In this document: positions 45,505 to 57,834 of the stretch, piece after piece
Numbering within the stretch: the first letter of the stretch is position 1
Layout of the letters: each line of letters begins with the position of its first letter
Origin: Ctenosaura bakeri
Taxonomy: Eukaryota > Chordata > Lepidosauria > Squamata > Iguanidae
Direction: 5' to 3'
Assembly: GCA_948474755.1 (NCBI GenBank)
Contig: CAOLHI010002159.1
Span: forward strand, 582,501-646,500
DNA length: 64,000 nt
Position numbers and translations under genes: made by a program
The notes under the pieces: generated by a model
What the model was told of the DNA's origin: nothing
Database searches by the model: none
What the model saw: only the letters and a program-made list of their open reading frames with translations

Positions 45505-47500
45505 TGTTATTCCATAGCTGGTCAGCAAAAAAAACACATACCCTCAAGCTTTTCACATTCTGATTTTCTTAGGTTAACCTTTAGTTTGTGTGGAGGGTGC
45601 GGCTCATCCTGATATGGCAGAGGTGCATCCCCTACACAGACTACAAGCCATCAATGCATCTCACAAATCCAAAGAATGCAAAACACAGCATAAGACGTAC
45701 TTACATGTCCTTTTATAGTATGCCTCTCATTGCCCTTTTACTCATTCAAAGCAGCATACATACATATACATATACATGACGCAACAGTGAATTGCTGGTC
45801 CTAAGTACTTAAATAAAGTGATTCCCAAATTGATCTGCTAATATTAGTGGTAAGGCTGGCTGACTGCAAGGAGTCCCTGAGGGCTCTGAACTTGACTGCT
45901 TGGCTTTAAAACATATTTGTCTTGTAGTTGGAATACCTTGGACCCATTTAGGTTTCTGACCGAAACCACTGAACCGCCTCATCCCTGTCAAATGCTGTGG
46001 GTAAGAGCTACTCTATTTGAGGCAGCTGGGATTATAAAGATAACTAGTGTCTGCACAAATTTGCCCAACTAAAGTACTCTTAAGATCTGTGCTACAGTGC
46101 CACCTTTCCCCACCTAATATTTTGGGCCCTGTGAATACAATGTCAATCTGATCCTTGGTAAACAGATGATTAATCACATTGGGAACATTAACCCTGCATC
46201 TTCCTCTCAAAGCCATATACCTCCTTTTCCAATAAAACTGGAGAGAGCATTGTCTTATTTCACTTTTAAACATGAGCTTAATGCCTCTCCTGCAGGAAGA
46301 CAGTAAAACACTGTGCTAATAGTTGGAGAAATCATTTGTCATCGGTGGAGCAATTACACTGAGAAAGAGCTGGCAGAATGGGCCACTTTCTGCTAATCGT
46401 GGCAACATTTTGCTGTACAGCAAGAAACCTTCTGCAATCCAGCCAAGCTAATGGGTATGTGTCAAAAAACAATGTTACTGTAGCAAAACCTGTGGTACAT
46501 AAAATATTTCTCTCCACTTCCCAGACAACTGCTTAAGATGATGAATGAGGAGCTGCCATTCTTCCATATAATTATTGTCTGGAAAAAAAATATTTGCTGA
46601 CAGCTGACTATGCTTTCTAATATTGATTACCTGGAAGGGCTAAGGTGGGTTCATAAAAATGCTTTTCTAGTTTATTATCCTTTATAAATAAAAAATGGTT
46701 ATAGAAACAAGAGGAAAGTGTAGGGGATATTGATATAAAGAATGGGAAAGTGGGGGAATGATCCTTCTGTAGGAAATCCACACAAAAGAATTTATTATGG
46801 CTGCCTAAAGTAATGAAGCAACCTTGCCCAGACTAGCTAATTAAAAAAGGAAGGTTGAAGTCACATTCCATCTCATAGGTGAATGATATATGCTGCGGAG
46901 GCATATAATTAAGTCATATTAGGAAATGTGAGATGGAACACTTTTAATAATTAGAAGGCTTCACCTTCAAATAGGCATGGAAGGTATCCCATCTTGATTA
47001 ATGAGAGGCATTCTTGATACTTTAAATATATGATTTGGGAAGGACACATAATGGAAAAAAAAAGAGTTATCCTGAGTCTTACCCTTGAAGTGCTGGGATT
47101 TTCTGAGAGTGGCCCTAATTTTTCATTACATGAATTGTACATAGCTACTTGTGGCAAGAAGATAGAAGCCATTCCTGTTACCAAGAAGCTATTAACATCA
47201 GGTTGATCAGAAGCAAAGTAGAATAAATCATCCTGAATAATTGTAGAGAAGATGAGAATTTGTAAAGGTGCATTTTTTCCACCTAATGCCACGTTTCCTT
47301 AAATGTGTGTCCAGTATTATGTGCTGATCCCACCATCTTGATCTTCTTCCTGTGACTTGAGGGAACGTTGGTAAAGATGACTGTAATGTGACGTAATCAC
47401 AACCAGCTTCTTGAAAGTGGTGACTGATGCTGCTAGATAGGTAGATTGTCCGAACACAATGATGTCGTCTTACCATGATCACACTGGCCATGTATGTGCA
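45505..47500. other. Stretch with no recognised feature
   Basis: A short (CATA)n-like run lies at about 45757-45778. The frames at 46013-46273 and 46951-47292 (113 codons) have no recognised motif. No gene called. Confidence 0.4.
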
Positions 47501-47504
47501 TATA

Positions 47505-47555
47505 TATGTATTTAATTTATATTCCACCTTTCTCTCTACAGGATCCAAGGTGGCT

Positions 47556-47586
<31 letters not shown>

Positions 47587-47960
47587 GTGCTTTAGTTTCT
47601 GACTTATGGAAGCCCTAAAATGAAACTATCAAGGGTTTTCTGGGGGCTGAGAGTGTATGAGACACCCAAGGTCACCCAGTGGGTTTGCATGGCTGAGTGG
47701 GGAATTGAACCCTGGCCTCCAGGCTTGTAGTCCAACACTCGAACGGCTACACACACTGGCTTACAACCATTAAAAAACACAGGGTACAGTTAAAACATTA
47801 TTTCTACAAGTTTAAAAAATCCATTAGATGACAATTCTGTTGAAAACAGAACTAAAATAATATAAAACACAAATAGGGCATAATAAAAAAAAGATAAAAA
47901 CACAATTCCATTAAAAACCCTTTCTTCCACATAAATTATAAGCCAATATAGGCACGTTCC
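47505..47960 (-). mobile_element. LINE 3' UTR remnant split by a SINE
   Basis: The plus-strand TTTAATTTATATTCCACCTT, TCTCTCTACAGGATCCAAGG and, after the SINE, TTACAACCATTAAAAAACAC form the reverse-complement 3' UTR of a squamate LINE. The text joins up as CCAAGGTGGCTTACAACC when the SINE at 47557-47756 is removed. The right side is A-rich and ends softly near 47960. Confidence 0.6.
47557..47756 (-). mobile_element. Sauria-type SINE nested in a LINE
   Basis: It starts with (TTG)n on the plus strand, then TTTCTGACTTATGGAAGCCC, CAAGGTCACCCAGTGGGTTT, GAATTGAACCCTGGCCTCCA and GTAGTCCAACACTCGAACGG. This is a complete reverse-complement Sauria SINE of 200 bp. TGGCTT flanks it at 47551-47556 and 47757-47762 as a target duplication. 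It is among the least diverged SINE copies in the window. Confidence 0.9.
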
Positions 47961-47964
47961 TACA

Positions 47965-48765
47965 ATATGCTTACATGCATATAACCTGTATGTATGCACG
48001 CACATTGAAAATGTCCAGATATAGGCTCATAGGATAAGAATTTGTGCCTTAAATCCCCCTCCTTCATATATGTGAAAGTCTGAATAATGGTTAAATGTTA
48101 CTGGGTAAATACAGAGAGAGGAAGGTGCTTATGGGCCAAACGTTTAGGGTAATGTGTAATCTTCCCCTCAGGATGAATAGTCTGTTATGTTTAAAAACAA
48201 GATATTATGGTGTGATTTGTCTACTCACGAGAAGGCACAGTGTTTATATGTCATTTCATTCATTCATCCCCCATTTCACCTCAGGCACCTCTGGAAGGAG
48301 TTAATAGAAAATGGAAAACCTGTTCTTTCCTCCCATGTCACTATCTACCTCTCCCTTGACACATTGTTCAAGTTACTTAAGTGGGGATAGACAGATTCAG
48401 AAGTGTAAGGCAAATTGATTCTTTTGCCCTATTTTATCCTCGTTGTTTCCTCCCTGAAGTGTTTACCTCTTGATGGTTTCTGGTGATAAGATAAATTAAA
48501 AACAAAAATGCAAACAGGAGGTAATGAAATGCCTTGAAAATCTGACAATCAAAATAGATGAAGTAAAACAGGAGCTAGTGAAAATCTGGCTTCATTATTT
48601 TGTGGTGTTTTGCATTTGTCAAGGGGGGCATGGAATTCAACAGGGCAACAATGCAGACAACTTGACTGATTCTGTTTTCTAACCATTGCTTCCTTGCATG
48701 GAAGCGAGATATGAAATATTGTGACCGAGATGAAGAACATGTTCCTACAGCATCTGGATCAAAGG
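47965..48765. other. Stretch with no recognised feature
   Basis: No recognised gene or repeat. Confidence 0.4.
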
Positions 48766-48767
48766 CT

Positions 48768-48835
48768 TATCGATCCATGGGGAGAGGCGGGATAGAAATA
48801 ATAATGATAACAACAACAACAACAATAATATAGTC
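48768..48835 (+). mobile_element. LINE 3' tail fragment
   Basis: CCATGGGGAGAGGCGGGATA then GAAATAATAATGATAAC and (CAA)n. This matches the closing GGGAGAAGGCGGGATATAAATAAxAATAAT block of squamate LINEs, with a simple-repeat tail. Confidence 0.55.
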
Positions 48836-48914
48836 CTTCTGGAAACCCCCTCCCCAGATTTCAAGATTAATATCATGATGATAACTACTGATTCCTAGGA
48901 GAAAAGGGAGACCA

Positions 48915-49082
48915 CACTATAGACGGATTGACTCAGTCAAAGAAACCCTGTTCTTAAGTTTGCAAGGCAGTTGTTAACTGGGCCTCTTAATGGTATCTCA
49001 TGGATAAGTTTGCAAGGCAGTTGTTAACTGGGCCTCTTAATGGTATCTCATGGATTGACAACAAACAGCAGCAGCAACAGTA
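48915..49082 (+). mobile_element. BovB-like tail segment with internal duplication
   Basis: GACGGATTGACTCAGTCAAA, then GAAACCCTGTTCTTAAGTTT, then GCAAGGCAGTTGTTAACTGG resembles the BovB-type 3' region (usual form GGATTGACTCAGTCAAGGAA...TTTGCAAGACCTGAGCAAGG). The copy contains an exact 50-bp tandem duplication, annotated separately, and ends in a (CAG/CAA)-rich run. Confidence 0.5.
48956..49055. repeat. Exact 50-bp tandem duplication
   Basis: The unit starting AAGTTTGCAAGGCAGTTGTT and ending TATCTCATGGAT occupies 48956-49005 and is repeated with no difference at 49006-49055. Perfect identity suggests a recent event, or an assembly artefact. Confidence 0.92.
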
Positions 49083-49089
49083 ACTTCAT

Positions 49090-49475
49090 TTATTCTGAGG
49101 TGGTCTTGGCTGAGGTGAGCCAGAGCTTGATTATTTCTTTGTAATGCTAATGTTGGCTTACAGAAATGGATTTCCCCCCATTATGAATAACTATGCTTTG
49201 ATGCAATAGGTATGTTACCTAATCTAGTCTCATGAAGTAGGTGTGGGAACCTTGCAATTTACATCAGAAGAAGCATGACCCAGCCCGTACAACATGCTGA
49301 CCCCAGGAGAAAATTGTGCAAAGCCTTTCTCACTAGATATAAGGGATTTGGAATGCTTATGCATTTCATGATGAGCAGGCTCACAACAAGATTTCTATTT
49401 CCTGCCATGATGTCTGTGCCACCTGTCACATGGGAGAAATATGAATGGTCAGATCCTTCTGGGAGTTCTTCATTC
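49090..49475. other. Stretch with no recognised feature
   Basis: Nothing recognised. Confidence 0.4.
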
Positions 49476-49480
49476 ATAAA

Positions 49481-49889
49481 GTCTATTTCTGCATGTTTTT
49501 GCAGTCCTGTGATGGGGACACAACAGCAGCAGTCCACAGGTCATGCTTTCACACAACATCATCATGGTCACACAGCCATTGCATCCCCATGCATCACAAA
49601 TGCGGGATATTTGCTTAACAGAAATCTGTTAAGTGCCTATGATTGCATGACACTCCTGTCACCCCTGGTCCTGCGGAAGGGGCGGAAGCAAGATCACGCA
49701 CTTCCTTCCTCATTGCAGCATGAGAAAGAGGCTGGTTGTGCTTCAGAAAGCAGGCATGTGTCACTCACACTCCCTTCTGTACATAGCTGTCTGGGTGTGG
49801 AGAGGGGGGAATGTTCACATTATGCTCCCTTCCTGGCAAAGGGATTGCGATGGTATGTTGGTGGGACCCGGTCAGGTGCAGAAATGGCC
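49481..49889. mobile_element. GGCC-ended miniature DNA transposon, 409 bp
   Basis: The left end GTCTATTTCTGCATG and right end GGTGCAGAAATGGCC are inverted, flanked by AAA on both sides (49478-49480, 49890-49892). The duplication is low-complexity, so its length is uncertain. The interior resembles 23061 and 40828. The 209-codon plus-strand frame at 49275-49904 runs over this element and is a shadow. Confidence 0.75.
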
Positions 49890-49894
49890 AAAAA

Positions 49895-51855
49895 ATTTGC
49901 ATAACTCTGTTGGTTTCTTTGAAATTTTATCACTGTAAGAAAGAGCAACATTCCCCCCCCTCACTTTGGTATGAAATTTTTCTAGCACAGGAAGGAAAAA
50001 TATATGGACTAATAAATGTCTCCCTGGTTTAGAAAAATGGTGGCTTTTAACTTCCATCCTAGACATCTAAATCCTTAAAAACAAGCTCCAAATTACACTG
50101 TCTGGGGGGAAGTGCACAAAAGAAATCAGTAATCCTGTTAATGTCACAAAATTAAATATATAAATAGGTGCCATTCTTGTTTTTGGTTTGGCATGCAGTG
50201 AGTTGAAAATTAAATGAAATACAGAAGTGAACTGAACCCTCAGTACCTCTTATGCTGAAAAATAAAGGAAAATAAGGGAAAAGAAAATAAAGCTTTGATG
50301 ACTTCTCTAGTCAACATTATTTTTATGGTAGTAAAACCAAATCTGCTTCAAACAGCAACAGAAATTGCAACTGGTATTTGTATTCTAAAGACACATATTA
50401 AACACAGGCATAAGCATCCATAAAACAGACATATTGACAGAACATAATTTAAACTATGGCTCCCTGTGCATAGTCCAAGTGATCTGAGAAATGCATCACC
50501 CGACAAAAACATTCACTGTGTCTGTCGCATATTTTATTCACATCCCCAAACCCTGACGTTGCTAAGAATCATAAAACTTAGCTGTTCTTTATGGCTTTAA
50601 TCAAGCAATAGTTGTGAGATGGCTAAAGGCAAGCAGACAGCTTAGCAGGAATGTGGGGAGGACAGTGTCTAGAGGGACTAGATAAATCCCCACTGGCTTT
50701 GCAAACAAAGGAACGAAAATGGATCCATCTCAAGAGCAACAACAATAAATGAAAGAATAATCAGATGAAAACAAGCCTAAGTCTCTGCATTTCCAAAATG
50801 TGACTTAAACAAAGTGAATGGTTATTTGTTTCCCATTTTAAAGAGCTTGCTGTGATGATTACTATAGCTTGGCAATGTATCAGGTAGTACTGAGTTGAGG
50901 AAAATCTGATACATTGGATTTAGCAGATGACACCCATAGAGTGTTTAGCCAAATATAGTCAGCAGTGATGAATGATGAGGACAGCTAACTAACCATTCTC
51001 TGTTGGCAGAATGGTACACTCTATCAACCACCTCTGGCTAGAAAAAGATTTACAATTCAGACAAAGGAGCTGTTGGGGACTTCTACATAATGTAAACAGT
51101 TAGAGACAGTTACTTCTCCAGTACTACTAATTTTTCTGACAAACAGCTCAATTCATCAATAAAGATGCATGTAGGATTCTTGAGAATGTCCAGTTGTGGT
51201 ATAGTAGCATTGATATATGCTTGCTCTTAGCTCTGTTCAGGCTTATCATTCAAGAAGGAGGGCATACTAAGTCCACCCCCTTCACTGTCATTCTGGTTAC
51301 ATAGAATGATGAGTTGAAAAAGTGTTCTCTACTCTGTTTTGACCATGCTATGACTCATGTGGAGAATTTCCATCAGTAGAGGAAGCTATCCTTCTTAGAT
51401 CCATAGATTTTCATAAAAAGTGATGGCACTTCACCTTTACTTCAGGTTAACAGCTGTAATAGTTAAAGCTTTACCACTGATATCTATATTGGCTACCAAA
51501 TTATGTATCCCAATGTATCCTAAGTATGCCAACACATACTTAGTTACATATGCATAACTAAGTAATATCTCTTGTCCCAGTCCCTGGCCCTGGTGCATCT
51601 TGAGAGGCAGCGGCTGGATTGAGTGAAGGGGTTCACCTTCTTATTGGGGTGCAAGAAAGATGACATTTCTTTCCCCTTCCTACCCATGACTGAGGCTGTG
51701 ACAAGGACTTGCAACAGGAGTCTTGTTTCTGATTGCCACAGTCTCACTGTTGGCATGAGGGGGATGAATCATCATCCTTGCAGCCCAATGGGAAGCTGAT
51801 TGGATCTCTGGCTGCTGGTTCTTAAGATGGACTGGAATAGCATTTGCATAGTCTT
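49895..51855. other. Stretch with no recognised feature
   Basis: AT-rich, without recognised genes or repeats. Confidence 0.4.
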
Positions 51856-51862
51856 ACAGTAA

Positions 51863-52056
51863 GGGCCTTTCTGCATTACACTGTTATAGTGTTATTATTC
51901 CAGTTTCAACATCCGGTAGAATTCTGGGTTTGTAGTTTATGGAGGCCAAAGAGCTCTCTGGCTAAGAATACTCCTCCCTAAACTACAAACCCCAGGATTT
52001 CATAGGATGTTGAAAGTGGAATAATAGCACTGTAACAGTGTAGTACAGAAAGACCC
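51863..52056. mobile_element. GGCC-ended miniature DNA transposon, 194 bp
   Basis: GGGCCTTTCTGCATTACACT and AGTGTAGTACAGAAAGACCC are inverted ends, flanked by TAA (51860-51862, 52057-52059). The palindromic body is the same as at 43279. Confidence 0.85.
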
Positions 52057-52059
52057 TAA

Positions 52060-52860
52060 GATTACAACTATACAGTAAGACTTACTGAATATAAAGCAGT
52101 TATGAATCTGTAACTGCAACAGTGAATGCCAGCCTACATTTTTATAAGTTGCATTCAAGAGAGGCTGCTTCTCTGGTAAATTCAGAGCTAACATTCTTCT
52201 CTCTCCACATGTTGCATGAACACATTTATGAAGTCCTGAATAGGGCTTGTATAGTCACCCCAATGGCAAGATTTTCTGACGTGCATTGACAACATCACCA
52301 TTGCCCTAAGTGACAAAGAAAACAGGCTGTGGAATGGAGACAAGATAAAAATAACTCACCTACTTGTGTGCCATCAAGACAATGTATCGGTAGGGAATGG
52401 TATAACTGAGCAGATGGGATTGACTGTGGGCCCTTTTCATTTAATTGGCCACATATGTCTCTTTGCCATGGGGATATACCAGGAGAATCATTTCCCACAC
52501 TGCTAAGAGTGCATGTCACAGAGATCCTGAAATTCACAGAAATGTGGGATGGAGAAATTGCAACTGAATTTACCAGAGAAGCAATCTGTCCTGGATGTAA
52601 TTTATGAAAATGTAGAGTTTTAACTATAAGGGCTGTTAACCTGAAACAAAGTGAAGTGATCTTCTAGTCATTTTAAAAAAAATAGATAAGACTTTAAGAT
52701 AGACAGTTTTGAATCTGTCTAGAATGTGTTTCTTTTTCCTCATCTAGTAATCTTATCTACCTAAGACAATCAACAATTTATTTCCAGTTTTTGGATAATT
52801 ATATATTTATTTATTTCAACACCAGATTTAGTTTAACTTAAGATAATCTGTATATACTGG
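52060..52860. other. Stretch with no recognised feature
   Basis: Nothing recognised. Confidence 0.4.
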
Positions 52861-52864
52861 TGTT

Positions 52865-53105
52865 AGTTGCATATAGAATTTTAGAGTTGGAAGTGACTAC
52901 AAGGACCATGTAGTCCAACTTCTTGCCATGCAGGAATAGACAACTAAAGCACCTATGAAAGAGGATCATCCAACCTCTGCTTAATGACATCCGAAGACGG
53001 GAAGTCTATCAGCCTCCAAGGTCCTCTATTCCATCGCCAGATCATATAATAAAAAAAGTTTTTTTCTAGTGTTTAGGTGGAATCTCCTGTCTTGTAATTT
53101 ATATA
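52865..53105 (-). mobile_element. CR1 LINE 3' end
   Basis: The plus strand begins CATATAGAATTTTAGAGTTG, then GAAGTGACTACAAGGACCAT and GTAGTCCAACTTCTTGCCAT. This is the classic reverse-complement CR1 terminus (CATAGAAT repeats, GAGTTGGAAGGGACC, GTCCAAC). On the minus strand about 53030-52965 translates to PWRLIDFPSSDVIKQRLDD, the C-terminus of CR1 ORF2 (typically VDFxSLEVFKxRLDxxL). 5'-truncated, inactive. Confidence 0.8.
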
Positions 53106-53410
53106 TGTAACTCATTCATTATACTGCATCTTTTTAAAATTGAAAAGAACTTCATTAGTTATAAAACCCTTATATAAATAGCGCTGCATTTAGGAAAGTG
53201 CAGGCAGTCTTTGTGGAGCATCTTTTTGATACTTTCTATATCAGATTATCAGTAATTCAGTTTGAAAGTACTGCTGGCACCAAAATAAATAAATATTTTA
53301 ACTGAATTAGTGTTTCGCCCTTTACAGATAGTGTTCAATAGGATGTAGAAATATACTGAAGGAGATCCCCCAAGGCACTGTTATATACTAACTTAACACA
53401 AGTGCCACAA

Positions 53411-53604
53411 GGCCATTTCCGCACTACACTGTTACAGTACTTTATTCAACATCTTGTAGAATTCTGGAGTGTGTAGTTTACTGAGGCCAAAGACCTCTTT
53501 GGCTGAGAATTCTAAATGCCCCTCCCCAAACTGCAAACCACAGGATTCCATAGGATGTTGAAAGTGGAATAATAGCACTTTAACAGTGTAGTGCAGAAAT
53601 GACC
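53411..53604. mobile_element. GGCC-ended miniature DNA transposon, 194 bp
   Basis: GGCCATTTCCGCACTACACT and CAGTGTAGTGCAGAAATGACC are inverted ends. Flanks are CAA and AAA (two of three match). The body matches 31754 and 43279, including CCTCCCCAAACTGCAAACC. Just right of it, 53612-53650 carries the AATTATTTCTGAGTAAATATG word of a short reptile repeat. Confidence 0.82.
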
Positions 53605-53654
53605 AAAGGTCAGTGGGAATTATTTCTGAGTAAATATGAAAATGCTTATGTTCT

Positions 53655-54240
53655 GTGATTGCAGTCATATTCATATATAGCCAGGTGAAAATCCTGTTCG
53701 GCAGAAAAGGTGGTAAAAAAGAGGTTGCAGAAGTCCTCAAATGGACTGAGACCAAGTTTTGGATGGAGGGAGGTTTAATACCAATCTTGCTGTGTTCTTA
53801 ACGGTGGCAGGACTAATTCAATTAAGTGACTGTTAAGTTATTGATTTGTTAAAAAAAGTATAAAAGTATTTTCACTCAACTCAGTAGAGTTCCCAGTTAT
53901 TGCTAAAGACAGAAAATGCTTTACAAGTTAGACCCTTAGAATTCACTAAAAATTTTTAGGGTGGGAACTGTCCCGTCTCATTCAGCAAAATTAGAAAGTG
54001 AGCTTTCTGGAACCCAGGTCAGAGAGTAGAAGAAACAAAAGCAAGGAACAGAGAATGAAGAATAAAATGATATCTGGAATGGAATAGAATAGAAAATGAT
54101 AGAGGTAGGGTGCAGGGGAAGTGCTTCCATGGCCCTCAAGCACCTAGGTCCCTTTCAGGATGGTTTTTGTAGTCTTTGTGACATTTTCAGCAACTTCTTC
54201 TCTACTAAGTCTGTTCTGTACTGGTTTATATTGCATATCA
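53655..54240. other. Stretch with no recognised feature
   Basis: Nothing recognised. Confidence 0.4.
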
Positions 54241-54246
54241 TTTTAT

Positions 54247-54727
54247 GGCCCTTTCCGCATGAGGCAAGTGAATTGCTCCATGCTGTTACTTACCGATTCT
54301 TTTGGCATCGAAGCAACGTGGACTTTCCCTTAAGCCCTTCCGCAGGGCTCCTCTGTTTGTTCCAGGGCTATTCGGAGCAGTGTGAGGTCTTTAGATCTGC
54401 ATTAGTGAGGCTAAAATGGCAGCTTCTGGTTGTTTGTGGGTCCAGACCAACCGCTAAAGCTGGCCACACCCACAGTCCACCCTCTGCTGATCACAGACTT
54501 GCATTGGTGTGAATCTGAGCAGGAACGAAATGGCATGCTCCAGAAAACTGAAAGACCGTTTTTTCCAGTCTTCACTTAGCACACTGGAGGACCACTTGGG
54601 GGCATTTTGGATCAGACTTAGGTGCGGAACTAAGGTAAATAGTCCAAACCTAGTCCGATCCAAGGTGCGGACGACCTCCGTGACAGGACGCCTTGGTCCA
54701 TCTTAACTTCCTTGTGCGGAAAGGGCC
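54247..54727 (+). mobile_element. GGCC-ended miniature DNA transposon, 481 bp (type C, copy 1)
   Basis: GGCCCTTTCCGCATGAGG and CTTGTGCGGAAAGGGCC are inverted ends with exact TAT duplications (54244-54246, 54728-54730). The interior is homologous, in reverse orientation, to 60719-61218: for example TTTTCCAGTCTTCACTTAGC and ACCTAGTCCGATCCAAGGTG here. The open frames in it are composition and palindrome effects. Strand is arbitrary. Confidence 0.85.
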
Positions 54728-54734
54728 TATAATG

Positions 54735-56790
54735 TACAGTCTTGGACACTATTAAATTAAGTGAAAAGCTTTCCTGATCTCTCCCTATTTTCTTTTCTCT
54801 TGGCTATTTCCTGTATATCACTCTCCTCCCTCTTCCTTTTGCTTTTTACTCCCCTTCCTCTGCTTTACCCACCTGCTTCTAATAACACAGTTGGGTAAGA
54901 TGCAAGCAGGAAATAGGCTTGTTAGATATCTGATCATTTAAACTGAGGATTCCACAGACTGAATTTGAGATCCCTGGCTATTGCATGAAAAGCTTTGTGG
55001 CCTACTATTGATCTTTGCAGACCAGACTTCTGGTGTGTGACTGGGGAGGCTGAAAAGACAAAGTGATTCAGTTGTGCAGAAAAAATATTACACATATACT
55101 TAGAGACTTTCATTAAGAATTCTTCACCTTCAGTTCACTAAATGATTCTTGTGGTGATCAGTTTGTTGCTGCTTCTGGAAGAAATCAGTGTCCTCTAAGT
55201 GAAACACATCTTTCCCTGTTAATTTTTAACAAGCCATTTCAAGAAAAAAATGACTTGTATGCATTGGTGGGGGGTTAAAAGAAACAAGAGATGCAGATGA
55301 CTGACCAATTGAGCTGAACAGATTGTAAATTGAGAGCCATGCTCTAGGACAGCCTTTCCCAATTGGACAGTTCTCAGACATGCTGGACTCTCACCAGTCA
55401 ACAGTCCCGATCCTATTATACTCTTTGTAGTCCATAAGGGGAAAAAAAATTAAGTTGACAAAGGCAGCCTTAAAAGAACAAAAAAGGCCATTTGGGGAAC
55501 TGAGAACAAAATATGCCTACAGAGTCAGCGATGACAACGTCTGTGTCTTTCTCTGTAAACCAGAAGGTGCCTAATAGAGTGGTTAAATTATGTCTAAAAT
55601 AATGATAGTGTAGTCATGAAAATGATTAATATGGTTAATACTGAATATTGGTTATTAGTAATCTTTGTTGTTAATAATATTGATTGTTTGTGTTGTCATT
55701 ATTATTAATGTTGGTAATATCCCAATTTTTAATGTCTTAACAATTTTGAAACCTAATATTCCAAGCTCTGGTTTTTAATAAAACTATGGAACGGAAATTA
55801 TTATTTGGAGGAAGCAAGAGCTCATATTCTTTTTACCTCCAAGGGCATCTAGTAGCATTCGAGTAAGGGGTAGTTTTTATCAGAAGAAATGGCACAGGGG
55901 AAAGGATTAATCCCCATGCATCTTGCTCTTGAACTATCACAACTTCTTGTGGCTGTTTTTTTCAAAAATGCAGAAATCCAGTCACACAATGCTCACTTTC
56001 TTTAGTTTGGAAGGAAAGGTTCATTGGCTGGTGGCTCTGCTTTGTTTGTTTGTTTTCTTAGGGGATGATGGAAGACTGAATGCAAAACTAAACATTAGAA
56101 GACACACATAAAAAGCCTCAGAAAATGAAAGTCCTGAAGTGAGCATATCACTTCTCCTGGTTATATCCTGACATCATTATAAGATTCCTGTCCTACAAGC
56201 AACTGCCAATAAATATGCGGGCTGGGGATAGAGAAGAGACTGCGGCCCAGTGGCAGAGTTAGGGAAGAGAAACAAATCTGTTGGTTTCACATTTCTATAT
56301 TCAGATATCCATTTCACACCTCTCAGGATTATCAGGTGAAAATAGTGCATCTTGCAGGGGTAGTGGATGAGAGATATGTGGAAGAAGATGGTATAGTACC
56401 CTATACCAGGGCACCAGGACTATTATGAACAGGGGATGAGTCTGAGAATTCAGTCAGACTATCCTGGAGCACACATTTTTGGACAAAAAGATGGAATTGC
56501 TTCCAAGAAGTCTCCTAGAATAAAAACATAGCCCCAAGACCTCTTGAAGTTGCCCACACATGGTGGGAGGTAAAGGTTAATGGGCCAACCATCTGGGAGT
56601 TGATTAAAAATAAATTATATTAGGATTATGGGGAAATTACTCAAGAGAAGGCACTGAATAGATTCAATATTTTACTTGTCCTCATTCTTCCAACCAGGGA
56701 GAGGGAGAAAGGCCTGTGGGATTTTCTGCCTTAAGTATCATATTAACAGAGGAGGCTGTTTTACAACGATTGCTGGTTCTTCTAACCTAT
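54735..56790. other. Mostly unassigned stretch
   Basis: About 55345-55400 (GACAGCCTTTCCCAATTGGA...CTGGACTCTCACCAGTCAAC) may be a degraded hAT-like miniature element. 55590-55760 is (ATT)-rich. No gene recognised. Confidence 0.35.
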
Positions 56791-56796
56791 TATTGT

Positions 56797-56870
56797 CAAC
56801 AGGATTTGAGCCTGGGGGAACTGAACCTTGAACCTTTCATGAAAAGGACATGCTCTACCACTGAGCCATT
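56797..56870 (-). mobile_element. tRNA-like SINE head
   Basis: On the minus strand the text TGGCTCAGTGGTAGAGCATG contains a perfect A box (TGGCTCAGTGG at 56858-56868) and GGTTCAGTTCC (56817-56827) is a one-base variant of the B box. Their roughly 30-bp spacing is right for a tRNA-derived RNA polymerase III promoter. The acceptor stem is not paired, so I read it as the head of a SINE rather than a tRNA gene. The body beyond it is not recognised. Confidence 0.6.
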
Positions 56871-56879
56871 ACTTCTAAA

Positions 56880-57830
56880 TATTACAAAAAATATGTATAT
56901 CCTCAAGACCACAGCTACCCAAATAATTTCATTGGCCTGCAGTATCACAGACCCCCTCCATTTTTGCTGCTCTAGTAAAGTATCTAGGCCAATCCTGACA
57001 TCTTATCTCAAAAATCCAGACATTTGTGAGGCTTCGGATGCCATTTTAAAGAAGCATAACTATGCATACTTCTCAAAAATGTGCGTGTCTCAGAATACAT
57101 GTATTTTAAATCACTTGTTACTACAACTGAAGAAGTGGACTGATAACCATGAAAGATTATGCTAAAATAAAAACCAGTGAGTTTTAAAGCTATTGCTGTT
57201 TTTTTTCCCTTTTCTTCTTTTTTTCTCTCTGCTTCTTCTTTTTTATCTTTCAAGAGACTAACATGGCTACTTCCTTGCAAAATATTTTAAAATGCACCCA
57301 GACATGTTTTTCTCAAAGCAAAATTACATGTAAACCTATTAATATCACCTCTCCTGTTTCACTGGCCCCAGGTGTAATAGAGAGGAGGAGAGCACACTTT
57401 CCCCACTTCCAAGTCTGTTTTGTAGTAGTTCCATGCTGTCTTTTTTAAAATAGAAAAAGATCTGTAAGCTAGTGCATTATTTCATAGTGCATTGATTAAA
57501 ACATATTTGTGTACATGTTAGAAATCTAAATAGAGATTTTGTGCATATGTGGCATGTGTGTATTTTTAATACATACATTTTTCTTTCACTAAACATATAA
57601 CAAGCCTAGAAATGTACATATTTTCAACTGGAAATTCCCTCTTCAGCCTGTGAAGTGCAGAAATTATTAGTTTATTTAATTAAAAAATGAAGGTACAAAC
57701 TTCTGACATGTTTCTAATCCTCAGGAGGATTAACAGCATTATAAAATAAACAATTGCTCTTCTTTTGGGGAGCTTTTGACATCCTCTCATAGTAGAGGTG
57801 TAATATTTTTTAATTTTTTGTTCTGAGCAG
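56880..57830. other. Stretch with no recognised feature
   Basis: The 149-codon frame at 56716-57165 starts upstream of and runs through the tRNA-like SINE head, so it is not a gene. A T/C-rich tract lies at 57195-57250. Confidence 0.4.
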
Positions 57831-57834
57831 TTTT

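Noticed and set aside
49275..49904. 209-codon plus-strand frame
   Set aside because: Most of it covers the miniature transposon at 49481-49889, and the translation has no domain.
54096..54512. 138-codon plus-strand frame
   Set aside because: It overlaps the type C miniature transposon starting at 54247 and starts in unrelated flank.
56797..56870. A functional tRNA gene
   Set aside because: The A and B boxes are good, but no paired acceptor stem or terminator-like T-run is seen at the right distances; a SINE head fits better.
56716..57165. 149-codon plus-strand frame
   Set aside because: It runs antisense through a tRNA-like SINE head and has no recognised motif.
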